From NCBI GenBank assembly GCA_021286765.1, contig JAJTBS010000002.1, forward strand, positions 372,001 through 436,000: a stretch of 64,000 nt of DNA, read 5' to 3'. The notes below the pieces were generated by a model, which saw only the letters and a program-made list of their open reading frames with translations, made no database searches and was not told the DNA's origin. Numbering within the stretch: position 1 is the first letter of the stretch; each line of letters starts with the position of its first letter. The stretch is from Holophagaceae bacterium (GTDB lineage: Bacteria; Acidobacteriota; Holophagae; Holophagales; Holophagaceae). A program made the translations under genes and the position numbers. Shown here piece by piece: positions 8,651 through 16,344 of this stretch.

Positions 8651-10333
8651 ATGCTCGCCTCGCTCCGCATCCAGAACCTGGCCCTGGTGGAAGATCTGTC
8701 CCTGGACTGGGGGCCGGGCTTCACCGTGCTCACAGGCGAGACGGGCGCAGGCAAGTCCCTCCTGGTGGACGCGCTCTCTTTGCTGGTGGGCGCCCGCGGC
8801 GATGCGGAGCTGATCCGCCATGGCGCCGACCGGGCCACGGTCGAGGCCGTGGTGGAGGGCCGCTTCGAGGCCTGGCGGGCCTTCCTCGCCGAGCGTGGCC
8901 TGCCCGAGGAACAACCCGTGGTGCTGCGCCGCGAGATCGGTTCGGGCCGCAGCCGCGCCTGGATCAATGGGGCGAGCTGCGCTTTGGCGGACTTGCGCGA
9001 GGCAGGCCGGCTCTGGATGCGGCTCACGAGCCAGCATGATCACCAGTCGCTTCTGGGCGAGGACCGGCACCTCGCCCTGATCGACGAGGTGCTGGGTCTG
9101 GAGCCCTGCCTGGAAGGCGAGGCCGCGGCCGTCCGGGAGGCGGAGGGCGCCCTGAAGGCCCGCCGCCGGAGCCAGGCGGACCGGGAGCAGCGCCTCGAGC
9201 AACTGGCCGAGGCCCTCGCGGACCTCGACAAGCTGACCCCGAAGCCAGGGGAGTGGGCCCAGCTCAAGGCGGATCGCGAGCCCCTCCGCCATGCCGTCCA
9301 TCTGGAAAGCGCGTTCCGGGAAGCGGCCGAGACTCTGAACGAGGGCCTCCCCAAGGTCGAGCTGGCCCATAAGGCCCTGATGCGGGCCGTGGCCCACTGG
9401 CCGGACGCCGTGGCCGAGCAGGACCGTCTCCGCTCCGCGGTGCTGGAACTCGAGGATCTGCTGGCCCTGGCCCAGGATCAGGCCCTTCGCTGGGCTGGCG
9501 CGGGGGCAGACCGCATCGAGGCCATGGAGGCCCGCCTGGCCCTGTACGAACGCCTGGCCCGCCGCCACCGCTGCGAACCGGAGGAACTCGCAGACCGGCT
9601 GCTGGCCCTGAAGGCCGAGCAGCGTTCCCTGCTGGCCGGAGATGCACCCATCAAGGAGCTGGAGGCGACCCTGGCCCGGGCGGTGGAGACCTACCGCCGC
9701 GGGGCCGAGGCCCTGCATGGCCAACGCATGGCGACCCTGCCCAAGCTGGAGGCCGAGGTCCAGAAGCGCCTGGGCCACCTGGGGATGAAGGGGGCCCGAA
9801 TCCAGCTGCGCCTGGCCCTGGCCGAGGATTCCGCCAGTCCCGTGGAGCAGAGCGGCCGGCCGGTAAGGGTGGCCGCCGTGGGCTTCTCGGCCCTGGCCAT
9901 CTGGATCGAGCCCAATCCCGGCGAGGGCTTCCGCCCGCTGGCCAAAATCGCCTCAGGGGGCGAGCTGAGCCGCCTCATGCTGGCCCTGGTGGGGGCTGGG
10001 CTGGTCCTGGGAGAGGGCGTCCGCGGCGGTCTCACCCTGGTGCTGGACGAAGTGGACGCGGGACTCGGGGGGGAGGCGGCCCTGGCCGTGGGCCAGGCGG
10101 TGGCCGAACTGGGCCGCGCCCACCAGGTTCTGGCCGTCACCCACCTGGCCCAAGTGGCGGCCCGGGCAGACCGGCACGGCTGCTTGCGCAAGGAGACCGA
10201 GGGCGGCCGCACGCGCAGTGCCCTCAGCTGGGTGGCCGGGGAGGTCCGCACCCGGGAGCTGGCGCGGCTGCTATCTGGCCAGCCCGATCGCGCGGAAGCC
10301 ATCGAGCACGCCAAGGTGCTGCTGGAACGCTGA
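8651..10333 (+). CDS. recN: DNA repair ATPase RecN
   Basis: 560 residues, the normal RecN size. It is an SMC-like architecture: the N-terminal Walker A GETGAGKSLLVDALSLLVGA (about residues 29-48), the RecN-typical SQHDHQSLLGEDRHLALID, a long Ala/Glu/Arg-rich coiled coil, the signature SGGELSRLMLAL near residue 435, and Walker B LVLDEVDAGLGG near 463. RecN organises broken DNA ends during double-strand-break repair. It lies downstream of, and close to, the molybdopterin enzyme gene, and is convergent with the response-regulator gene. Confidence 0.95.
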   Translation: MLASLRIQNLALVEDLSLDWGPGFTVLTGETGAGKSLLVDALSLLVGARGDAELIRHGADRATVEAVVEGRFEAWRAFLAERGLPEEQPVVLRREIGSGRSRAWINGASCALADLREAGRLWMRLTSQHDHQSLLGEDRHLALIDEVLGLEPCLEGEAAAVREAEGALKARRRSQADREQRLEQLAEALADLDKLTPKPGEWAQLKADREPLRHAVHLESAFREAAETLNEGLPKVELAHKALMRAVAHWPDAVAEQDRLRSAVLELEDLLALAQDQALRWAGAGADRIEAMEARLALYERLARRHRCEPEELADRLLALKAEQRSLLAGDAPIKELEATLARAVETYRRGAEALHGQRMATLPKLEAEVQKRLGHLGMKGARIQLRLALAEDSASPVEQSGRPVRVAAVGFSALAIWIEPNPGEGFRPLAKIASGGELSRLMLALVGAGLVLGEGVRGGLTLVLDEVDAGLGGEAALAVGQAVAELGRAHQVLAVTHLAQVAARADRHGCLRKETEGGRTRSALSWVAGEVRTRELARLLSGQPDRAEAIEHAKVLLER

Positions 10334-10407
10334 CGGACGAAACCCGGCATGGTCCGGAGAATGGCGTCCGGGCGGATCCGCGAGGCGTGGGATGTCTGGA
10401 GTGGTAC

Positions 10408-11088
10408 CTACCTGGCCTCAATGACCAGGCCGCGTCCCCGCTGGGTGTGCAGCAAGGGGCGGTCAAAAGGGTCGTCCACCTTCGCCCGGAGCCGCCGGAT
10501 TTGGGCATCCAGGGCATTGGGGCTGCGCAGGTCGGGCCGATGTTTCTCGCCACCCCAGAGCGCCAGGGCCATCTCGTCGCGGCTGACCACCTGGCCAGGC
10601 CGCTCCAGCAGGAGGGTCAGCAGGGTGTATTCCTTCGGCGTGAGGTCGAGCCGATGGTCGCCTCGGTGCACGCGGCGCAGATCCGGTTCCCAGAGCAGGT
10701 CGGCCACGCCCACCCGGCGGAGGCGGGAAGGCATCCGGCTCCGCCGGATGAGGGCCCGAAGCCGGGCCGCCAGCTCCGGCAGGGTGAAGGGCTTGCAAAG
10801 GTAATCATCGGCACCTGCCTCCAGGCCCCGCACCCGGTGCTCAGGCGTGCAGAGCGCCGTCACGAAGATCAGAGGGGTGGTGATGGCTGCTTCCCTCAAG
10901 CGCCCGACCAGATCCATGCCCGAAAGGCCCGGCAGGGCGATCTCGGTGACCAGGGCTTCGCAGGCGGAGGCCCTGGCCAGGGCTTCGTGTCCTGTTCTAG
11001 CCCACTCACAGAGAAAGCCCTCCAAGGCCAGGCCCTCGATCATCCGCCGGGCATCGACCTCGTCTGGTTCTGCGATCAGGACCACCAT
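10408..11088 (-). CDS. OmpR-family response regulator with Glu at the phospho-acceptor position
   Basis: 226 residues: receiver domain (1-118) plus C-terminal winged helix (LDLTPKEYTLLTLLLERPGQ ... QIRRLRAKVDDP). Thr77 and Lys99 of the receiver are conserved (FVTA, CKPF). The phospho-accepting Asp is replaced by Glu49 (codon GAG) in VTEIALPGLSGMDL, and the N-terminal acidic pair is reduced (IAEPDE). Such a change often mimics the active form, so it may act without a kinase. No histidine kinase is adjacent. It lies downstream of two protease genes on the same strand, separated from them by a terminator. Confidence 0.88.
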   Translation of the reverse strand: MVVLIAEPDEVDARRMIEGLALEGFLCEWARTGHEALARASACEALVTEIALPGLSGMDLVGRLREAAITTPLIFVTALCTPEHRVRGLEAGADDYLCKPFTLPELAARLRALIRRSRMPSRLRRVGVADLLWEPDLRRVHRGDHRLDLTPKEYTLLTLLLERPGQVVSRDEMALALWGGEKHRPDLRSPNALDAQIRRLRAKVDDPFDRPLLHTQRGRGLVIEAR

Positions 11089-11103
11089 GGGGGCAGTCTA
11101 ACG

Positions 11104-11131
11104 AAAAACAGGGCCGCTCGCGCGGCCCTGT
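11104..11131 (-). terminator. Intrinsic terminator of the first M4 protease gene
   Basis: A perfect 10-bp stem (ACAGGGCCGC / GCGGCCCTGT, 4-nt loop) lies 19 nt after the protease stop. On the minus strand it is followed by a run of five T. The same hairpin is repeated at 13701-13724. Confidence 0.85.
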
Positions 11132-11742
11132 CCTGGGGGTGATGGCGCCTCAGCGGGTGAGGGCGAGGTTGTAGGGCGTGGTGGTGCTGGAGCCGCTGTA
11201 GGCGATCACCTTGATGTAGAACACGGTGGCCGTGGCCGAGGTGTTGGAGTAGGTGATGCTCTCGGTGGCGGTGGTGCCGAGGCTGCTCTTGAGGGTGGTG
11301 CCGCTGCTGTTGAGGAAGTAGAGGTCGTAATCGACGCCCGTGGGGCCGGTCATGTTGATGGTGATGCTCTTGCCGGGCTGGACATTGACCTTGAAGTAGT
11401 CGATGTCGGTGGTGGCGCTCATGTAGCCGACGATCTTGTTGACGGTGTCGCCGACAACGTTGGCGGTGGCGCGGGTGTTGTTGCTCTCGACCTCGTTGAA
11501 GGTGGTGCCGGTGGAGGTGTTGCTGGTGGAGAAGCTGACGGCGGTGGAGGTGCCGATGTTGCCGGCGGCGTCATAGGCCTTGGCGACGAGGCTGTGGGTG
11601 CCGTTGGCCAGGTTGGCGGAGTTGTAGGTGACGCTGTAGGGCGAAGTGGTGTCGGAGCCCACCAGGGCGCCGTCGATGTAGAACTCGACCTTGGTGACGC
11701 CGACATTGTCGGTGGCCGTGGCGGAGAGGGTGATGGTGCCCG
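11104..11742. repeat. 639-bp exact repeat, copy 1 (3' end of M4 protease gene plus terminator)
   Basis: By eye this stretch matches 13697-14335 base for base at a constant offset of 2593. It covers the terminator and the last 198 codons of the protease (Ig-like and PPC domains). The first differing base is A11743 against T14336, and identity drops immediately beyond it. This looks like recent gene conversion or duplication. Confidence 0.85.
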
Positions 11743-13519
11743 AGGTGCCGGACTCGGAGGCGCTGGCGGTGGGGGCCGTGGTGTCGGTGGAGCCGCCGGA
11801 CCAGGCGGCGCCCACATTGATGGCCGCGAAGGCATTCCAGACCGCCTGCTCGTCCGCGCCGCCGGCGCCATAGAGATCCTTGGCGGCGTTGATGAAGGCG
11901 GTGCGGGCGGCCGCGTAGTTGGTGCTGGCCGTCATGTAGACCGTCAGGGCCCGGTAGGCGATCTTGGCAGCGTGGTCGTTGCCGATGCCCGCCATGCCCG
12001 CGGGCATGTAGGAGCTGTAGTAGTCGCTGGTGGACACATTGCTGGAACCGCGGGCCAGGAAGTACCAGCATCGGTTCATGGGGCCGGAGGAGTAGTGCAC
12101 GTCCAGAGAGCCCAGGGTGCTGGACCAGGCGTCCTTCGAGGCGCCATCCTTGCTCGGCTTGTACATCCAGCGGAGCGCGCTGCCGGGGTGCCCCCAGCTG
12201 TTCTCGAACATTGTGTAGTTGGCGGTGATGCTGCCCGTGCCCACCGCATCGGGGATCACCGTGCCGGTTCCGCCTCCGCCGAGGATGTAGAACTCGACGC
12301 AGGTGCCGAAGATGTCCGAGATGGACTCGTTCAGCCCGCCCGATTCTCCGGAGTAGGTCAGGTTCGCCGAAGTGGCCGTCACCCCGTGGGTCATCTCGTG
12401 GCCGGCGGTATCGAGGTCCGCTTCACCCACGGAACCGCCGGTGGCACCGTCGCCATAGGTCATGCAGAAGCAGCTGTCCTGCCAGAAGGCGTTGTCGTAC
12501 TGGCTGCTGTAGTGCATGCGGCTGTAGGTGGCCTTGCCGGTGTTGTCGATGCCGTTCCGGCCGAACACGTTCTTGTACATGTCCCAGGTGGCCTGGAGCC
12601 CGCGGTGGGCATCCACGGCCGCCGTCTGGGCGTTGGCGCTCATGCCGGCGGTGCCGTTGTACTGGAGGCCGTCGCCCCAGGCGTTGTCGGCATCGGTGAA
12701 GACCGTGCCGTTGCCGCTGGTGCCGTTGTTCAGGTTGGTGGTGACGTTGTTCCCGAAGGTGCCGCCCGTGCCGCGGGTCATGTCCCGCATCTCGTAGCCG
12801 GTGGCCGTGCTGTTGGTGTTGATGGACACGGTGCCGTACCACTGGGACTTCCCGGTGCCGACCGCGGCGGACCGGTGCAGCGTGTCCCAGGTCTTGAGGA
12901 TGGCGCCGGTATGGGCATCGATCATGTAATCCTGGCTGCGGGTCTCCTCAGCGCCGTTGATGAGTTCCGCGTGCACATGGTAGGCCAGCGCATAGCGCAC
13001 CACTTCCCGGACGACTTCTGCGGCATTCGGTTCCTGATCCAGGGCTTGGCGTCCGGCATGGCGGACGACTTCCGTCGCCACGGGAAAGACGACGAGTTCC
13101 ACCGAGGGCTGATGGGTGTAGGGGCCCTTGGGCGAGAGGTCCCGGTGGGCGATGGCCAGTGCTTCCGCATCGGCGAGGGAAGGCGTGACGTTGAGGCGGA
13201 TGTTCTTGTGAAGGGCATTCGTCAGGGGCAGGTCAGATCCCGTGCTGTCTGTGTGGGTGATGGCGTCGCCACCCCACACCCGCACGCCCTTGTAGAGCTG
13301 GGTGAAGTGGCCATGGGTCTGCCCCAGGGCATCCGAATGCGACGCGCGGAGGCTGAATGCATGGTCGGCATCCAGACCCAGCTGTGTGCGGCTCGCGTGG
13401 AGGCGATCGGCGGCGCCGTTCACGCGCAGGGCCTCCTGCGGCGAGCCGGCGAAGAGGGAACCTGCGGCCAGCGCAGCGGTGACGAAGGACAGGGCCAAGC
13501 GGCCTGGGGTAGACGCCAT
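11150..13519 (-). CDS. Secreted M4 (thermolysin-type) metalloprotease with Ig-like and PPC domains
   Basis: 789 residues from the ATG at 13519 (GGAG 7 nt upstream). Domain order: signal peptide (about 1-24), FTP/PepSY propeptide (about 45-210), M4 catalytic domain (about 220-568) with the zinc site DTAGHEMTHG near residue 375 and the third ligand in GGLNESISDIFG, an Ig-like domain (about 583-665), and a PPC domain (about 670-789, DYFKVNVQPGKSITINMTGP). It should be secreted as a zymogen and digest extracellular protein. A paralogue lies directly upstream, and the C-terminal 198 residues are identical in both. A TTAAC direct-repeat box lies about 145 nt upstream. Confidence 0.92.
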   Translation of the reverse strand: MASTPGRLALSFVTAALAAGSLFAGSPQEALRVNGAADRLHASRTQLGLDADHAFSLRASHSDALGQTHGHFTQLYKGVRVWGGDAITHTDSTGSDLPLTNALHKNIRLNVTPSLADAEALAIAHRDLSPKGPYTHQPSVELVVFPVATEVVRHAGRQALDQEPNAAEVVREVVRYALAYHVHAELINGAEETRSQDYMIDAHTGAILKTWDTLHRSAAVGTGKSQWYGTVSINTNSTATGYEMRDMTRGTGGTFGNNVTTNLNNGTSGNGTVFTDADNAWGDGLQYNGTAGMSANAQTAAVDAHRGLQATWDMYKNVFGRNGIDNTGKATYSRMHYSSQYDNAFWQDSCFCMTYGDGATGGSVGEADLDTAGHEMTHGVTATSANLTYSGESGGLNESISDIFGTCVEFYILGGGGTGTVIPDAVGTGSITANYTMFENSWGHPGSALRWMYKPSKDGASKDAWSSTLGSLDVHYSSGPMNRCWYFLARGSSNVSTSDYYSSYMPAGMAGIGNDHAAKIAYRALTVYMTASTNYAAARTAFINAAKDLYGAGGADEQAVWNAFAAINVGAAWSGGSTDTTAPTASASESGTSGTITLSATATDNVGVTKVEFYIDGALVGSDTTSPYSVTYNSANLANGTHSLVAKAYDAAGNIGTSTAVSFSTSNTSTGTTFNEVESNNTRATANVVGDTVNKIVGYMSATTDIDYFKVNVQPGKSITINMTGPTGVDYDLYFLNSSGTTLKSSLGTTATESITYSNTSATATVFYIKVIAYSGSSTTTPYNLALTR

Positions 13520-13659
13520 GGGCAACTCCTGGAAGGGGAACAGTGGCCGGGCAGGCCGGTGGATGGATGCCGCGTCTCCCTTTCCCTGGCCAGGGGCGGG
13601 ATCACGGCGGATCGGAGGGATGAGGTCCACTCAAGGCTCAAGCGTGGTGGGTGTCTGCA

Positions 13660-13680
13660 CAAGTTAAGAGATGTTAATTC
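13660..13680 (-). promoter_or_regulatory. TTAAC-N5-TTAAC direct-repeat box before M4 protease 1
   Basis: On the minus strand the site reads ATTAACATCTCTTAACTTG: two TTAAC units 10 nt apart, 144 nt before the start codon. The same layout and the TTG tail occur before the second protease and before the gene at 39135. It resembles direct-repeat boxes of OmpR/PhoP-type regulators. Confidence 0.55.
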
Positions 13681-13696
13681 TCGGGTCCGCCGGAAT

Positions 13697-13724
13697 AAAA
13701 ACAGGGCCGCTCGCGCGGCCCTGT
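13697..13724 (-). terminator. Intrinsic terminator of the second M4 protease gene
   Basis: The same 10-bp perfect hairpin as at 11108-11131, followed on the minus strand by a T-run. It lies 19 nt after the protease stop and just upstream of the regulatory box of the next gene. Confidence 0.85.
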
Positions 13725-14335
13725 CCTGGGGGTGATGGCGCCTCAGCGGGTGAGGGCGAGGTTGTAGGGCGTGGTGGTGCTGGAGCCGCTGTAGGCGATC
13801 ACCTTGATGTAGAACACGGTGGCCGTGGCCGAGGTGTTGGAGTAGGTGATGCTCTCGGTGGCGGTGGTGCCGAGGCTGCTCTTGAGGGTGGTGCCGCTGC
13901 TGTTGAGGAAGTAGAGGTCGTAATCGACGCCCGTGGGGCCGGTCATGTTGATGGTGATGCTCTTGCCGGGCTGGACATTGACCTTGAAGTAGTCGATGTC
14001 GGTGGTGGCGCTCATGTAGCCGACGATCTTGTTGACGGTGTCGCCGACAACGTTGGCGGTGGCGCGGGTGTTGTTGCTCTCGACCTCGTTGAAGGTGGTG
14101 CCGGTGGAGGTGTTGCTGGTGGAGAAGCTGACGGCGGTGGAGGTGCCGATGTTGCCGGCGGCGTCATAGGCCTTGGCGACGAGGCTGTGGGTGCCGTTGG
14201 CCAGGTTGGCGGAGTTGTAGGTGACGCTGTAGGGCGAAGTGGTGTCGGAGCCCACCAGGGCGCCGTCGATGTAGAACTCGACCTTGGTGACGCCGACATT
14301 GTCGGTGGCCGTGGCGGAGAGGGTGATGGTGCCCG
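13697..14335. repeat. 639-bp exact repeat, copy 2
   Basis: Second copy of the segment at 11104-11742, same orientation, ending in the Ig-like domain of the second protease. Confidence 0.85.
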
Positions 14336-16067
14336 TGGTGCCGGACTCGGAGGCGGTGGCGGTGGGGGCCGTGGTGTCGGTGCTGGAGGACCAGGCGGCA
14401 CCCACATTGATGCCGTGGAAGGCGTTCCACACGGCCTGCTCCTCGGCGCTGCCGGCGCCATAGAGATCCTTGGCGGCGTTGATGGCGGCGGTGCGGGCGG
14501 CGGCGTAGTTGGAGCTGGCGGTGAGGTAGGTGGTGAGGGCCCGGAACCAGATGGCCGAGGCCTTGTCATTGCCCACGCCCGTCATGCCCGCGGGCAGCAG
14601 CGTGGTGCTGGTGTTGCCCGTGGTGGTGGCGCCCGCGCTCAGGAAGTAGAAGCAGCGGTTCATGGGGCCGCTGGAGTAGTGGACATCCAGGGAGCCCAAG
14701 GTGCTGGACCAGACATCCTTCGAGGCGCCGTCCAGGCTGGGCTTGTACATGTAGCGCAGGGGGGTGGAGGCGAGCTGCTCGCCGATGGTCCAGTTGCCGC
14801 CGGTGTTGCCGATGGTGGCGCCGGAGCCTCCGCGGGCGTAGAACTCGATCATGGTGCCGAAGATGTCCGAGTTGGACTCGTTCAGGCCGCCCGACTCACC
14901 GGAGTAGGTCAGGTTGGCGGTGCGGGCGCAGACGCCGTGGCTCATCTCATGGCCGGCCACGTCGAGGGCGGTGAGGGTCGTGAAGCTGGTGCCGTCGCCA
15001 TAGGTCATGCAGAAGCAGCTGTCGGACCAGAAGGCGTTGTCGTAGCTGTTGCCGATGTGCACGCGGCTGTAGGTGGTGCTGCCGGCGCCATCGATGCCAT
15101 TGCGGCCGTAGACCAGCTTGTAGAAGTCCCAGGACTTGGCCATGCCGAACATGGCGTCCACGGCGGCCGTCTGGCCGTTGGCGGCGGTGGTGGAGCTGCC
15201 TTCCACATAGTTGGCGCCATCGCCCCAGGTGTTGTCGGCATCGGTGTAGATGGTGCCCACGGCGGTGGAGGTGGTGGAGGCGTGGTTCGCGTTGGTTACG
15301 TAGTTGCCGGCGGCGCCGCGGGTCATGTCCCGCATCTCGTAGCCGCCCGTGACGCTGTTGGTGTTGACCGTCACCACGCCGTTGTACTGGCTGTTGCCGG
15401 TGCCGGTGGCGGCCGCGGTGTGCAGGGTGTTCCACTTCTTCAGGATGGCGCCGGTGTGGGCATCCACGATGTAGTCGGTGTGCCGGATGCCGTCGAGGTC
15501 ATTCTCGAGTTCGGTGTGGACGTGGTAGGCCAGGGCGAAGCGGACCACCTGCCGGGTGATGTCCGTGGCGCTCGGTTCCTGATCCAGAGCCTGGCGGCCG
15601 GCATGGCGGGTGACGACGTCGACTTCCTGCGGGAAGACCACCAGCTCGGTGGTGGGGGCGTAGGCGAAGGCACCCTTGGCGGCCAGATCGGCCTGGGCCA
15701 CGGCCAGCGCCTCGCCGGCCAGCAGGGAGGGGGTGACGTTCAGGAGGATGTTCTTGTGCAGGGCGTTGGTCAGCGGCAGGTCGGCGCCATTGCGGTCGGT
15801 GTGGGTGATGGCGTCGCCACCCCACACCCGCACGCCCTTGTAGGACTGGGTGAAGTGGGCGTGGGTCTGGCCGAGGTCGTCCGAGTGCGACGCGCGCAGG
15901 CTGAATGCGTGGTCGGCATCCAGACCCAGCTGCGTGCGGCTCGCATGGAGGCGGTCGGCAGCGCCGTTCACGCGCAGGGTCTCCTGCGGCGAATTGGCGA
16001 AGAGGGAACCGGCAGCCAGGGCTGCGGTGATGAAGGACAGGGCCATGCGGCCTTTGGTAGTCGCCAT
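13743..16067 (-). CDS. Secreted M4 (thermolysin-type) metalloprotease, paralogue 2
   Basis: 774 residues from the ATG at 16067 (GAGGAG upstream). Same order of signal peptide, propeptide, M4 domain, Ig-like domain and PPC domain as its neighbour. The zinc site is DVAGHEMSHG near residue 372, with GGLNESNSDIFG supplying the third ligand. The propeptides share long stretches (for example NGAADRLHASRTQLGLDADH), while the catalytic domains have clearly diverged, which suggests different cleavage preferences. The C-terminal 198 residues match the neighbour exactly. An AT-rich block and a TTAAC box lie upstream. Confidence 0.92.
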   Translation of the reverse strand: MATTKGRMALSFITAALAAGSLFANSPQETLRVNGAADRLHASRTQLGLDADHAFSLRASHSDDLGQTHAHFTQSYKGVRVWGGDAITHTDRNGADLPLTNALHKNILLNVTPSLLAGEALAVAQADLAAKGAFAYAPTTELVVFPQEVDVVTRHAGRQALDQEPSATDITRQVVRFALAYHVHTELENDLDGIRHTDYIVDAHTGAILKKWNTLHTAAATGTGNSQYNGVVTVNTNSVTGGYEMRDMTRGAAGNYVTNANHASTTSTAVGTIYTDADNTWGDGANYVEGSSTTAANGQTAAVDAMFGMAKSWDFYKLVYGRNGIDGAGSTTYSRVHIGNSYDNAFWSDSCFCMTYGDGTSFTTLTALDVAGHEMSHGVCARTANLTYSGESGGLNESNSDIFGTMIEFYARGGSGATIGNTGGNWTIGEQLASTPLRYMYKPSLDGASKDVWSSTLGSLDVHYSSGPMNRCFYFLSAGATTTGNTSTTLLPAGMTGVGNDKASAIWFRALTTYLTASSNYAAARTAAINAAKDLYGAGSAEEQAVWNAFHGINVGAAWSSSTDTTAPTATASESGTTGTITLSATATDNVGVTKVEFYIDGALVGSDTTSPYSVTYNSANLANGTHSLVAKAYDAAGNIGTSTAVSFSTSNTSTGTTFNEVESNNTRATANVVGDTVNKIVGYMSATTDIDYFKVNVQPGKSITINMTGPTGVDYDLYFLNSSGTTLKSSLGTTATESITYSNTSATATVFYIKVIAYSGSSTTTPYNLALTR

Positions 16068-16230
16068 GGGCAACTCCTCACGGGGGGAAGGGGAGTTCAC
16101 AGCCGCACAGGTTCTTCCGGCCTGGGCGGCTCCCGGCAGCTGCGAGGATTGGATTCGCAGCGGCCTGGGGTGACGTGGGGAAAGAACGGGAGCGTGGGAG
16201 TCAGCTTCCGGGCAGACCCTGCCTCCTCTC

Positions 16231-16250
16231 AAGTTAAGGGTTGTTAATTT
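16231..16250 (-). promoter_or_regulatory. TTAAC-N5-TTAAC direct-repeat box before M4 protease 2
   Basis: On the minus strand: AATTAACAACCCTTAACTTG, the two TTAAC units 10 nt apart, followed by GAGAGG. It lies about 166 nt before the start codon and directly beside an AT-rich block. Confidence 0.55.
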
Positions 16251-16325
16251 TCTTGAGAATCAATTCTATTTAATATTTGATTTAATAAATCTATATTTAT
16301 TAATAATTAATAATCAATTTCAAGA
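16248..16325. promoter_or_regulatory. AT-rich intergenic block (UP-element-like)
   Basis: About 80 bp composed almost wholly of A and T (runs such as TTTAATATTTGATTTAATAA) in otherwise GC-rich DNA. It lies upstream of protease 2 and downstream of the amidohydrolase stop. It could be an UP element, a nucleoid-protein site or an easily melted promoter. A weak GC stem (CCGC/GCGG at 16326-16338) next to it may end the amidohydrolase transcript. Confidence 0.45.
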
Positions 16326-16344
16326 TCCGCTTTGCGGGAAATGA

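Noticed and set aside
11594-16247. Long plus-strand frames (713 and 858 aa) opposite the M4 proteases
   Set aside because: Gly/Val/Ala-rich shadows of the protease genes; no motif, and the minus frames carry HExxH sites.
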